Assembly: GCA_036850595.1 (NCBI GenBank)
Contig: CM072170.1
Span: forward strand, 20,107,696-20,171,695
Reading direction: 5' to 3'
Source: Rhyacichthys aspro
Taxonomy: Eukaryota > Chordata > Actinopteri > Gobiiformes > Rhyacichthyidae
DNA length: 64,000 nt
The notes under the pieces are model-generated. The model did no database searches, was not told the origin of the DNA, and worked only from the letters and a program-made list of their open reading frames with translations. A program made the translations under genes and the position numbers. Below are positions 45,301 through 56,498 of this stretch, one piece after another (position 1 is the stretch's first letter; every line of letters starts with the position of its first letter).

Positions 45301-48155
45301 ACAACATTTTGTTCACAATTCATGTTTTTTAACATTATATTATAGTCAGATTTATCCTTATTTATTGTATTATAATATGGCTTGGGGGCGCACTTTTCCA
45401 ACATATTTAACAAATTATTCCTTTTACAGAAACAGTTTGTGAGGAACATTTTCCAAACATGAAGCTCCAAGTGTACCTCTTCTCTTTAAATTACATGAGG
45501 TAAATATTTTTGGGGGCTTTAATCAGTAGACTTTGGTAAGTCTTAAAACTGTAATGGCATGGTTTATTCAAATCAGTTTCTTTGTTTGTTTGGGTGTGGT
45601 TTTAATATAAGCATATATAGTATATGTATATACTCATTACATATATTTTTTTTAATTATTATTATTTAATTTATTTTTCTTCACCATGTGTTAAATAAAT
45701 AAATTACTAATGGTGTCTAAGTTATGTTTGTTATTCGTTGATCAATGTTGGTAATGACAGTAGGTTCTCTTTTTCTCACCTGCTTAACTCCTGATTTGTG
45801 TAGAGTATTTCCAAGTTGCATCTTGAGCTTATCCCCATAATTATCTACTGTTTCCTTGTAACCAGTCATACCAACACTGTCTCCCAGTTCATATTTTGGC
45901 CTGTAAGCCATCTGCTCACTCAGCCACATCTGGGTACGAATTTCAGGCTGAATAGGAGAATCAAGTAGTGGTTGTTCATTTAATCCCCAGCCACAGATGC
46001 CATCTTCATGCACCATTTTCCTGTCCTTTAAAGTAGTATGGCTTGTGTCGAGGTTATGTTTAATTGGTGAGGAAAAGGCTGAATGATTCCTGACAAGAGA
46101 TAAGTCTGATTCCAAACTGGTGGATTTCTGAATGTGTTTGTAGTGGTAGGAGGGACCAGAGCCTGGGGAGCGCAAAAGGGAACTACTGCAATGAAAAGAG
46201 GACATCAAAGGCAGATAAAAATCTGTCCTTCTATTACATGTGTCTCGTTTGTTGTAGCTGGTTGTCCTACTGGAGTCACAAACAGTCCAAGATGACAATT
46301 TGTTAAGAGACGAACACTTTCTGATGGGTTCTTGATTGTCCATATTCATAGCTGAACTGGGAGACAAGGACGTGAGCTGCTGGCAGGACTTGTACCACTG
46401 AGCGGTGTTTTGGTGTTGGGGTGACAGTCGATCATAGGAGCAGGTTAAAGACAAAGGTCTGACGTGATCAGGAGAAAGCCCTGGGAGAAACAGCTGGCCC
46501 AAAGAATGTGGCTGAACAGTGGCATTTCTCTGGCTGTACGAGCAATCATCTGTGGAAAGACAGACCACACAGATGAAATAATGCAAGTCCTTTAATTGTC
46601 CACTAATATGTTTATGAGTTATTATTTGTACATCAAACGTTTGCTATGTTTTCAGGTTTTCCAATGAGGTTCAGCCTGAACCTTAGCAAACCTTTACACT
46701 GTAAACTTTGGGGTGGTGCTGTAGTGTGGAATTTTAGAAACGCAAAATTACCTACTTACCTTGTCTGATTTGTTGCAATCAGTGCCAATTAATTAAAAAT
46801 AGGATAGAAATTCATGTAACCATCTCAAAACGTATATTTTACTTTTTGCTTATTGTTTGTGGGCTTCACAAATGTCTGAAATACTTAAATTGTACTCAAT
46901 TGTCGTTATGTAATTTGCCATCTGACAAGTGCTACATTGGCTAAAAAGGGCGATTCTTAATGCACAAGCTGAAGTCTAGGGCCTCACAAGATTAGAGACC
47001 TACCATGAGCTAACTACTAGTGTTTAAAGTTGCCAGTAAACAGATTTCCTTTCTCTACAGTCACTCATTTGGGTTTTCTCCAATGTTATGTACACCAATT
47101 GGTAATTCTCTATGGCAGTTATAAGCCTGATCTTATCTCTTATCTCTGCGATGAGTCCTGTCTCTTTCAGTCTCATTGGTTTTTTGTAAAAGTGTGGAAA
47201 GAGTAAGCCCATTTAATGAGAGGTTCACTGTGATACAGACTGGAATTAAAAGCTATAACTTATTCATATCAAATGAAAATATTAGTATAACTGTACAAGA
47301 AATAATGTGTTAAATCAGGCATAAAAGTTAGTCTCAAAGCTCACAGACTACAGTCACAATGAAGGAAGCCAAAAGGACATTTAAAAACACAAAATGTAAG
47401 TGACTCAACAATAAATTCTTGAATTCAAGATAAAGTTTTCAGTCCTGTTCATCAAATCACAATTTTTGTGTCAGGTAGCAGCAGGCAGACGAGGAGAGGC
47501 GGGAGGCCAAATAATAACTACAGTCACTCGAAGCTGACAATCGGAGCTGGTCATGTCCACAGTCTTTGTAAATCTGACCTTTAAAAGTGATCATGATCTC
47601 TAGTGGCAGATCTCTATAAGAGGTGTCTATTGCATACATACGCTTTGGATATACCCAGGCATAAAGGTCTATACTTTATAACTTTTATTTTGATATTTTT
47701 GTAGGCAAAGATGCAGGTGGTACATTCTATACTGTCAGAGCTGTAGGTGCCAACGCCCGTGTCGCCACTATCAGAGACTGAGCTAGGTCTGAGGCCGGGG
47801 ACCAGGACTGGAAGGCTGCCGGGCACTTTTAAAAATTGTACAGTTAAATGTTAATTTATATGGCAAATGTTTGTATATGGGAAAAAAAACTTATTGTCGG
47901 AAAGTCATAAATAACCTAATTTAACATTCCACAACCCCTGATGGATCCATGGACTGTGCCGGTGTCAGTGGATGACAATGGCTTCACTACATAGAAGTGA
48001 GTCATATAGTGGGTTGCGCAAACTCAGTAAATAGGCCGCTCAAGACAAAAAGCAATATGTCTAGCATCGTTAGCTTTCATCTAAAATTTCGATGCGTATC
48101 ACTACAATCTCGTTGCTGTACCTGTTTTACTCCCGTCTACTCCATTGCTCTCCAT
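36322..48155 (-). CDS. cep85l: Centrosomal protein 85-like
   Basis: Twelve coding exons in transcription order: 48155-48122, 47825-47724, 46549-45780, 42633-42548, 41975-41858, 41771-41607, 41336-41184, 38940-38786, 38650-38533, 37584-37534, 36747-36566, 36421-36322. Phases agree, giving about 677 aa (human about 805). Exon 2 has the family's SVSDSGDTGVGTYSSDS. Exon 3 carries a Ser-rich region and IQPEIRTQMWLSEQM. Exons 4-10 are coiled coil, including TRDRYISSLKKKC, YLADLPTL and LEDGIRLPMLD. Exon 11 has LQALCSILAQRAQG and EPNLSLLLGI. Exon 12 has AQLRRDIEELRT. In mammals CEP85L acts at the centrosome, and lissencephaly variants cluster in exon 2 (from memory). Odd points: one coiled-coil stretch present in human between exons 10 and 11 was not found, and the exon 12 acceptor must be the second AG to keep frame. 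Introns 3 and 7 hold transposons. Confidence 0.95.
36748..37533. other. cep85l intron 10, with hAT right-end fragment
   Basis: Non-coding. I searched it on the minus strand for the missing coiled-coil exon and saw none. The part at 37266-37420 is transposon-derived. Confidence 0.5.
37266..37420. mobile_element. hAT end fragment
   Basis: Read inward from 37420 it starts CAGCGGTGGAATGTAAC and continues with acttaagtag repeats, the pattern of a very common fish hAT MITE end. The opposite end was not found. Confidence 0.6.
37850..38056 (+). mobile_element. SINE fragment in cep85l intron 9
   Basis: Body and tail of the same family as 26166 (gtgaggagtctgct, tgtctgtcaatgtc, cattgtccaaggtgtac, then a gaatgaatga tail). 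The tRNA-like head is missing. Confidence 0.75.
39711..39790. repeat. End fragment of the CAGTCCCTCCAG MITE family
   Basis: Starts CAGTCCCTCCAGAATTTTG and continues agccattttttgtg, the inverse of the right end of the 34657-35457 element. Only one end is present. Confidence 0.65.
39885..39945. repeat. Copy of the 17333 MITE right end
   Basis: Blocks cagactgactttct, tgtatgtaatacaatgagaa and ctggctggccaggcta match 17727-17782. This shows the 450-bp element is a dispersed family. The left end is not seen here. Confidence 0.7.
40510..41010 (+). pseudogene. Decayed Tc1-family transposon fragment in cep85l intron 7
   Basis: The 5' part has actaataaaagcagaagttttg, the leader of a familiar fish Tc1 subfamily. 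Transposase pieces follow in order with deletions: acatcaatctggtagggg, caaattcaccctaaag, tttttggttggaaggg, then LWTDDTKVQLFGP around 40960-41000 with the first catalytic D. A different subfamily from the 24963 element. Far too degraded to code. Confidence 0.8.
42710..42835 (-). mobile_element. SINE body fragment in cep85l intron 3
   Basis: Reverse orientation of the SINE body: gcttagtcccaatggggg, gggtacaccctggacaatgg, then acttagacaat. Head and tail are missing. Confidence 0.65.
43003..45470 (+). pseudogene. LINE (jockey/I-type non-LTR) remnant in cep85l intron 3
   Basis: The order is preserved. An endonuclease N-terminus lies at 43010-43240 (FHLNICSLPKNHEQLL, VIVLTESWL). A linker follows (TYQSYKNKYSHLLTEAKKNY near 43970, FEPFDIACKFNEFFSNVG near 44160). 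RT is at about 44720-44940 (FLDLSKAFDNVNH, CGVPQG), and the post-RT part at 45203-45380 (FLGVWIDRLCW, LGILRKIQHF, LTLYYSQIYPYLLYYN). Many stops and frame changes. It lies antisense to cep85l. Confidence 0.85.
46550..47723. other. cep85l intron 2
   Basis: Non-coding, AT-rich. I see no exon, repeat family or embedded pln gene. Confidence 0.55.
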
Positions 48156-49082
48156 TTTTCCTTTCCGAAAAAACAGATATTCAGGACAAAGAGTCGAATT
48201 GTAATATTGGGCTGAAAAGCTCTATTCACGGGACTTAAAAGATGAGAGGCACGATGTCCTGATAACATCCTCCATGCAGCAGCATCAGCAACACGCTGAG
48301 GCAGTTCGCGAATAGAGACAGGTCTTCTTCCTTTGATGGCCGCTGTGAGGTGAACAGCCGAGGGAGGGAGTAAAATGTTGTGGATTGTTCTTAAGATGGC
48401 GCTATTCCACTTTATAGTGTATTTGCCAATTGTTATAAACCATCAGAAGAAGAAGAAGGGTGCGGATGGACATTTCGCCCCAACGTTTTTCTTATCAGGT
48501 AGTATTTCTCCCGTAAAGTGACCAGGTGTAAGACTCAGTTGTTGTTGTAGTAAGCCTAAACACACTAAATATGTGAGTTATCTGAAGTATTTTTTTATTA
48601 TCATCACCCAGATGGCTTCGGTAAGCAACAAACAGCTGCTGACTTTCAGCTACCTTGTAGAAAGTATTGCCTTAACCCAAAACTAAGTTCTGCGTGTGGG
48701 TTCTACCCGCCAAACATAAGGCAGAAGCTGAAAACCGCAGAGAAGAATCACAATAATTTTATGTCATGAATGATGATTAATGTAAGTATAGAAATATTGC
48801 TTTATCCGTGCCGATAATTAAGCAGTTGCAAGTCTTTTTGTTTTCTGCCTAAATGTATATTTAGTTTTTCATCAAATGGAATCCTAGTCACAATATATTG
48901 TGCTGTCTTACAAAAAAAACTCAAAAGTTCACATCAAAAACCTGGTACTTAGCAGTTTATTACTCTTTGAGCAGACTTTTTTACTGTTTATAATACGAGT
49001 CTATTTTCTGCATACACCGGGACATAAATATACTACTACTATATTTATCAAGTTTGTGCTTTTCATAATCACTCCACACAGG
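48156..49082. promoter_or_regulatory. Shared head-to-head promoter of cep85l and mcm9
   Basis: Only 927 bp separate the two divergent start codons. The region holds an aagatggcgc (48394-48403), a YY1-type motif often found at TATA-less start sites, and a related gatggccgctg at about 48335. The mcm9 ATG is preceded by ccacacag, so a 5' UTR intron probably ends at 49081. Start sites are not resolved. Confidence 0.5.
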
Positions 49083-52000
49083 ATGGCTCAATTCACCATG
49101 CTGAGTTCCGAAGAAGAGTCCGTCATACGCCGCGTATTGAGGAATTATTTGATTGAGCATCACACTGAAGATATTCTCCAAGTCACTGCAGAGTCTGATG
49201 AAGACACTCACCACGCCATTATTGTTAATGCAATGACATTATTTGAAGACAATATGGAGGTCGCGCTGCGTAAAAACTGTTTAGTCACTTACCTTATATA
49301 TCATCTAACTTTGCGATATGGTAACTAACTGTTCAAACTTTAAATTGCCACAGGTTGGGGACTATTTCAATGTGTATCCCAATGAAGTCCTGGCTCTGTT
49401 TGATAAGGTTTTACAAGAGACAGCCACAGAGCTGTTAGAGAATATGTCAAGAGATGATAGACAACATAGAGTAAGGGAGCCTAAAAAAATGTGCACTTTT
49501 CATGCACGTATCACAGGTAAGTGACAAAAGAGAGTAATTTTGCTTGCATTGCTTTGGCTGTACTTGAACAATTAAAAAGGCATGAGTGATGTCGAGTTGA
49601 TTGTATGTCTGTGTATGTTCTAGGCTTGCCTGTTTGCCCTGAACTCACCAGAGACACCATCCCCAGGTCCAGAGATGTGGGCCATTTTCTATCAGTCACT
49701 GGTACTATCATACGAACCACTGCTGCTAAGGTGTGTGTTTCACAAATAAAACACTCATGTACAGAATGAAAGAGTGAGCCCATCAGTCTCCACAACAAAA
49801 ATCATTAAATAATTAATAATTATTAAATTCATGAAACTTTATAACAGACTCAAAGTCCAGATTAAAAGACAGCATAGTACATTAGCACTAAAAACAGATA
49901 CAAATATACCCACACACTCATTTGCATACTTACACTATAACAAACAACTGTACCGGTGCCTCCACAACTGGGACTGGTAGCGTGTTGCACTCAATCTGAT
50001 GACAGGCTCATGATTAAGCCATTAAGCCGCCAAATAAATGTATAAATTAAATTTCTTAAAACAGCCTGAAATTAAATCATTGATGTATAAACTTTTCATG
50101 TATAGTTTTTACATTACACACTCTCAAGCTTATATATCATGCATTATCTCCGATCATAGAACACATCTGTCACTATGCCACAGTGCCAATTTGAGCATAT
50201 TTATTGCATATTATATTTAATTAAGTGACACCATGTAACTTTTTCTACAACTTAATTAAAATATATAGCCTCAAAGCCAAGAAAATATATAATAAACTTT
50301 CTTTCATAGACAAAGTACACTCAGCTCACCACTATCTTAACTCTGAGTAACAGGGCAACCTATCATCTTAAGTGAACCCATCATATGAATATAACTTAAG
50401 TTATAATCCTCTTGTTATAATGTATAACATATATATTGACAGTTTATTTTACTATTGCAGTTTGCAGCAGTATAATTGCACTCCAAGTCTTTTAGTTGCT
50501 AAACATTCTTTAAAAACTACAAATTGCGGCTTTATTGGCTGATCTAACTACGTTAGATGTATTTACTTATACTTATTGCTGTTAGTAATATCAGGGCATA
50601 AATAGCTTCTGCATATTGACTCAAATTCTTCATCAAATAAATATCCATATTTCTTTTCTTTTTGACAGGTTCTAGAATTTCAACGTAATTACAAGTGTTT
50701 AAAGTGCCAGTATGTTTTCAAAGTATGCGCTGAATTTGACAAGTTCTACACCTTTGTTCCACCAATGGCCTGCCCTAACCCTGACCGCTGTGAATCGCTC
50801 AAGTTTAGCTGTCTCTCTGGAGAGACTGAGCCTGCCTCCTGCAGAGACTACCAGGAAATCAAGATCCAAGAACAAGTATGGCCTTTATCCTTTCAGGCTT
50901 GTGTTTTGTGTTGAGGAAGTGGACATTACTTCTCTGTTTAACATGTTTTACTTATGTCGCAGGTGCAGAGGTTGTCAGTGGGCAGTATTCCACGCTCCAT
51001 GCTTGTAGCTCTGGAGGATGACTTAGTTGACAGTTGTAAATCTGGTAAAAGTACATTTACTGCATGCTCTGATTAGTATTCAATAACAATAGTGTCAATA
51101 TTGCACTGTTTACAACCCTGACTCAAGGGATCATAAACAATGAGAGGACACCACGCCTTAAAAAAGTTTAATGCAAAATAATTTTTATTAAATCAGTGAA
51201 ACCAAATCAAATCTAATTGAACCAAATTAACAGTTAAGGTAATATGTTACAATATGAAATGTGTAAGTCTGCATTATCAGTGGTGTGGTGGTGTTGAATG
51301 TGAGTGAAAAGTGTATGTGCAGTGTTGAGCATAACCAAACATAATGCCTAACCAAGCATAACCAAACTGAAAAGCAACCTGAACTCAACTATACCATGGC
51401 TAACATCAAACCAAGCAGGTGGCATGCCATGGGTGCTGGAGGCAACAGGGTGGAAGCAGGCAGAGAACAGCATACAGGAAGACAGCCGGAGGTCACAATG
51501 GTGTTTCTGGTCAAATATTCACCTAACCCGGGCAACCTGGGGCCCACAGATGTGCCAGGCGAGGCAATCAATAGCCACAGCTTAACCCTGATGCCACATG
51601 GGTGCATCACACTGTTATGATAAAATAAATGTCACTATATGGTTGTGACTATAGAATATCATACCATAGGGTTGTTATATTATCTCACCATGAGATTATG
51701 ATTTAGTTTCATTCCTGCTGGGTTATAAGTAGGCCTAATACGCTGAACATAATGATTGCTGTGAAATTATGGGTGAACCTAATGTTTGCAGGTGATGATG
51801 TGACTGTTTATGGGATATTGTGCCAGCGCTGGAGGCCTTTTAGTGAGGGCTCTTGTTGTGACTTGGAGCTCATTCTGAAAGCCAACAACATTGAGGTGAA
51901 TAACCAACACGCTCCTTCTCTGCTTATGGAGGAGGCTCAGAAAGAAATTGAAGACTTCTGGGACAGTTACAAACTAAATAGACTTGCTGGTTAGTACTGG

Positions 52001-55000
52001 AAATACATAAACCTTAAAAATATATATAAATTTATTAATTTTATTTTAATTTTTGTTGTTGTTTAATATTTACTTATTTTTCTCTCTGTAGGGAGGGATC
52101 AGATCTTGTTGAGCTTTTGCCCACAGATATTTGGCATGTATGTAATCAAACTGGCTGTGGCCATGGTTATGGCTGGAGGGGTACAGAGGATAGATTCTAC
52201 AGGCACTAAAATCAGAGGTAATTCTCTGTTATCTGGGAATGCTGTATCAGGGTTCATTGCATTTACAATTGTTATGGTTATTTATTGCTTATAAATAGAT
52301 TCAATTTAAAAAACAGAAAAAAACAACATTTTTTAAGGTGAGTGTCACATGCTGCTGGTGGGTGACCCTGGAACAGGAAAGTCTCAATTCCTTAAGTATG
52401 CAGTAAAAATCATGCCTCGCTCTGTGCTCACTGCTGGAATTGGATCAACAAATGCAGGTATACTCTGTTGATAGTCTGCCTGCAGTTTCAAGATCTTAAC
52501 CAGTACATAAATTTACTATATTTATAATTTGAATCTATATTGCTTTCATGGTCATTTAGGTCTGACAGTTGCTGCAGTGAAGGATGGAGGTGATTGGCAT
52601 CTTGAAGCAGGAGCTTTAGTCTTGTCTGATGGTGGTTTATGCTGCATTGATGAATTTAACAGCATCAAGGAACATGACCGCATCAGCATACATGAAGCAA
52701 TGGAGCAGCAGGCCATCAGTGTGGCAAAAGCAGGGTACAAGACCATGGGCCCTATGTTATACCTGATGCAGGTGTCATTTTCCATTAGCACCTCTTCCAG
52801 GACAGTTTTCCCTTTCTGTCTCTTGAATAACTAGAAAACTCAAAGCAAAAAACAGATAAGTAGATTATATGTTAAGTAAAAAGTCAAATATGAAATAAAA
52901 TTTCAAAATAAAAAGTCCTGTAGCTGAAAAATCAATCAATTCAAATTAGACAATACCAAAAGTACACATGTATATATCAGAAAAGAGGTTTTGTGCTTAC
53001 TCAAAGTTGTTCTATCATAATGTGGAGCAATAAATATATGGCTGGTATGTATATCTGGAGATATACCCAACCAATTAAAAAATCTTTCTACAGTATAGTG
53101 TGTAAGCTCAACACCAGAACGACCATCCTGGCAGCTACCAACCCTAAAGGCCAGTATGATCCCAACGAGTCACTGTCAGTTAATGTGGCTCTGGCAAGTC
53201 CTCTGCTGAGCCGCTTTGACCTGGTTTTGGTGTTATTGGACACCAAAAACAAAGAGTGGGACTGGACCATCTCTTCTTTTATTCTGCAGGACAGAGGCAG
53301 TGCAGGTACTGTTCATTTCCTACATATCAGTTATTTTTATTTACTAATGCAGTATTTTTTGTATAAATTAATTATATTGCAGAAATTGTAAATTTAAGCA
53401 TGCAATATCGTTGCAGTGATCATATACTGACACTGCAGTGCATTTGTGATGTATGACCGCACAAGAAGTTTACACAAATTAATATACAAAAATGCACAAA
53501 TAGACAGTGGTGTGAAGTATTCGCCCCCATCTAGATTTCTTCTTTTTTTGCACATTAGTCACAGTTAAAGGGGATATTCCATGCAAAAAACACTTTTGCG
53601 TACTTTCTGCGCCTATAATTGTGTGTTTAGCGGTCTCTACTATTTCACAAAGTGTGAAATAAAACAACTGCTGGATCTCTTTGTTATGGGGCAGAGTCTG
53701 TCCACTGGGGCAAAAATACCTCGTTTCTCAAAAAGCTGGACTGTGACGAAACAATCCAAGGAAGTGAGCTCTCTTCTCGCGTCGCTTCCCTTTTCAGCTG
53801 CAGAGTGAAGACTCGATTGAAGACCCAAGCGAAGAGCGTGTCCGCCGTATTGTTTACTTCACTACAGCGTAGCAGCGTTCGTATGCTCTCATGTCAGTTT
53901 ATCGCTTAAAGCGTTTTTAAACATGAAAAACATGCTACTATAGAGATTTTGTTTTTGTTCTCAGTGTAGACACTGAGGCTAATAGAAGCTAAACATCACA
54001 ATACCAAGACGCAAATACACTGGCTGCAACGTACATGGACTTATCACTCACCTCTGTGAGAGAAAACCGTGTATGTTGAATTTTCGATGCATTAAGAGTG
54101 TTTTCAACAGAGTTAGTTTGCCCACCTATATCTTACCACAGCTCGTTCTCAACCTGGCTGTCCCATTCGCTTCCCCAGTCTCTTCCTGGGGCTCTTAGTG
54201 CTCTTGGTCAGACTCTGGCTCAAATGTATAATCCACGGTTGAATCGATGAGGCATTTTTCATTTTGTCAAGAATGTTTAAAATCCCAAAATAACAATTTG
54301 TTGTTTTGTACAAGCGCAACCTGGTAAAGACAACAGAAAATGGCAACCAAGAGTGGAAATGGGGGCGGGACATGAAGGGCACTCTGTTCAGTTAAAGGGC
54401 AAAGATAAATCAAGTAAACACAAAATGCAGTTTTAAGTGAGGATTTTATTTATTAAGTGAAAAAAGCTATCCAAACCTACAGGGTCCTACTTGAAAAAGT
54501 AATTCCCCCTTGTTGAATCAAGAATCACTTATATAGAACCTGTACAGTAATTGACATCTGTGGAGTCTGGATAGGGTTACAAAGCCATTTCTGTCTCACG
54601 ATGAGAGCCATTATCCAAAACTTCCCCAAGAAGTTTTGAAAGGTGTACGTCCTGTTACATCTGACGTAAAAGTAACACAGAATTTTAGAAAAAGAACATC
54701 ATACCAACTGTCAAATAAGGTGTTAGTATGTAGTGTGATGGTTTGGGCCTGCTTTGCTGCATTTGACTTGCTGTGATTGCTGGAACCATGAATTCTGCTC
54801 TCTTTAGGTTAAGGGGCCTTTTTTTCACTTTTTCACATAGGTAGGTTTGGATAGTTCTTTTCCCTTAATAAATAAAATCATCCCTTAAAAATAGCGTTTT
54901 GTTTCCTATGTTTGTCTAAAAAAAAAAAAAGAAGAAAGAAAAAGAAATTAGGAAGGCAAATACTTTTTCACAACACTGTAAGTAAATAGCAGTCACATTT

Positions 55001-55378
55001 AGATATGGATCAATATATTTGTCTTAATTCATTTTTGATTTAAAATAGATTCTACCCTCTTGTATGTCCAGGACTCCCTGTTGTTTCATCCAGCCTGTGG
55101 TCCATAGATAAGATGAAAGCATACTTCTGTTTAATCAAACGTCTGCAGCCACAGCTCTCACAAGACGCCAATCGTGTTTTGACAAGTTATTACCAGCTTC
55201 AGAGACAGAGTAATGACCGCAATGCTGCACGAACAACTGTCCGCATGCTGGAGAGTCTGAGCAGACTGGCTGAAGGTCAGAGGAATATTTTCTTCAATTT
55301 TATTTGCTGCCTGTCTTTTTTTGACAGGAAAAACTATAAAGAGACACTGCAAAAACAAACAAAAAACATATACAAATG

Positions 55379-55426
<48 letters not shown>

Positions 55427-56103
55427 TATAAAATAACCACATTCTATATTGCAATTCTTATGATTTGCAGCTCATGCCAGGCTCATGTACAGAGAGACTG
55501 TGACCATAGAGGATGCTATTATTGCTGTTTCTGTCATGGAGTGTTCTATGCAGGTAAATAATTGATAAGCAGTTTTTGCTTTTATTTCAACATACTGTAT
55601 ATTGTCACATTGTCTTAGCCAGTCTGATAAAGTAAATGTGTCAGGGACAGCTTGGTAGCAGTCAGCAGCTTTAATAAAGAGAATGTGAAACATTTTGGGA
55701 AATTCTATTTAGATTTACATTTGACAAATAACCAAATCATCCATCTTATCAGTCTTAAATCTACATTTTCAAAATGTGTATGTAAACTTTGAGATCATAA
55801 GGGTGTATTTATTGTTGTATTAATAGTTTAGTAGTGTAACATGAAGTAGGGACAAACGCACGTTGCCAATGATAGCCTACCACCTGTGAAAATCCATATT
55901 TGTGTAGATTGTGACTTTAACGCATTACTGCTTTATTTTAGGGCGGTGCATTACTTGGAAACTCCAACGCAGTACTCACGTCTTTCCCTGCTGATCCAGT
56001 TAAACAGTATGAAACTCAGTGCCAGTTACTGCTGGAGGGACTCAATCTGCCTCAACTTCTTCAGAAGGAGATGAACAGACTGAAAATACAATCAATTAGC
56101 TAA
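49083..56103 (+). CDS. mcm9: MCM9 DNA helicase, short C-terminal form
   Basis: Thirteen coding exons: 49083-49259, 49354-49516, 49624-49730, 50669-50875, 50963-51044, 51792-51989, 52092-52217, 52338-52457, 52560-52734, 53094-53305, 55072-55275, 55471-55553, 55942-56103; 671 aa. Exon 1 has VNAMTLFEDNME, exon 3 DVGHFLSVTGTIIRT, and exon 4 the zinc-binding Cys pairs (CLKC and later Cys). The AAA+ core follows: Walker A GDPGTGKSQ (exon 8), Walker B CCIDEFN (exon 9), ILAATNPKGQYDP and arginine finger SPLLSRFD (exon 10). With MCM8 the protein forms a helicase for homologous recombination and mismatch repair in the nucleus. It ends IQSIS soon after GGALLG, whereas the human long form is about 1143 aa. 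The exon 1 donor (GAG/gtcgcg) is weak but fixed by phase and homology. Paired with cep85l head to head. Confidence 0.96.
49731..50668. other. mcm9 intron 3
   Basis: AT-rich, no recognisable repeat or exon. Confidence 0.5.
51045..51791. other. mcm9 intron 5
   Basis: Contains an unclassified GC-richer block (about 51390-51610) preceded by aaaagtttaatgcaaaat and T-rich sequence, so probably a dispersed repeat. No family assigned. Confidence 0.4.
53505..54978. mobile_element. Decayed Tc1/mariner-like element in mcm9 intron 10
   Basis: Ends CAGTGGTGTGAAGTATTCG and (inward) CAGTGTTGTGAAAAAGTATT, with TA next to the right end. Internal blocks (aaacacaaaatgcagtttt, ggattttatttattaag, tatccaaacctacagg) belong to a repeat I recognise from many fish genomes. 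No usable transposase frame. It is interrupted at 53573-54388. Confidence 0.65.
53573..54388. mobile_element. Insertion inside the mcm9 intron 10 element
   Basis: An 11-bp direct repeat CAGTTAAAGGG (53562-53572 and 54389-54399) brackets about 816 bp with base composition unlike the host element. The repeat includes TTAA. I could not find matching inverted ends, so the class is unknown. Confidence 0.55.
55381..55423. repeat. (AT)n microsatellite in mcm9 intron 11
   Basis: About 21 uninterrupted AT dinucleotides; likely length-polymorphic. Confidence 0.97.
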
Positions 56104-56189
56104 AAAGCAAATGCATTTATATATTTACAATACATTATTGCAGTACTTTTTAATTTCTATTTTCCATGTAAAACTATAACACATGAAAA

Positions 56190-56498
56190 CATAGTTTTGT
56201 CTATGAAATGAGCCCCTTTCATGGTGTAGTGTGATACAGACAAAAAAAATGTAAGGGTCATTAGAGATATCCAACTCCGGGCTGAGGAAAGCAGAGCAGA
56301 AAGACACCGGAGTGTTTGTACAGGGTGATAAGACTCTTTAAGATATGATGCTGAATAGCCATTAAGGGCCTTGTACATGTGGAGAAGGACTTTAAATGTA
56401 ACTTCCGATTTAAGGGGAAGTAAAAAGAGGCTACTACTGATTAAGTACTGCATGTTCCCTTTTGTTAGTTCAGTTAGTCCTACATTCGGAATTATCAA
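56190..56498 (-). pseudogene. LINE RT C-terminal fragment
   Basis: The minus-strand frame reads VTFKVLLHMYKALNGYSASYL, like the FKILLLTYKALNGLAPSYL stretch near the end of L2/CR1-type ORF2. Only this piece remains, without RT motifs. Low-level decay at both sides. Confidence 0.6.

Noticed and set aside
47614..47723. Continuation of cep85l exon 2 past SDSIE
   Set aside because: The frame stays open, but the residues become unlike the family, and the next exon at 46549 fits only if exon 2 ends at 47724.
36322..48155. Embedded pln (phospholamban) gene in a cep85l intron, as in human
   Set aside because: I scanned both strands of the introns for the short conserved ORF and did not see it.
48900..49082. 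In-frame extension upstream of the mcm9 ATG
   Set aside because: The frame is open, but a clear acceptor (ccacacag) lies just before the ATG at 49083, and the upstream residues resemble no MCM9 N-terminus.
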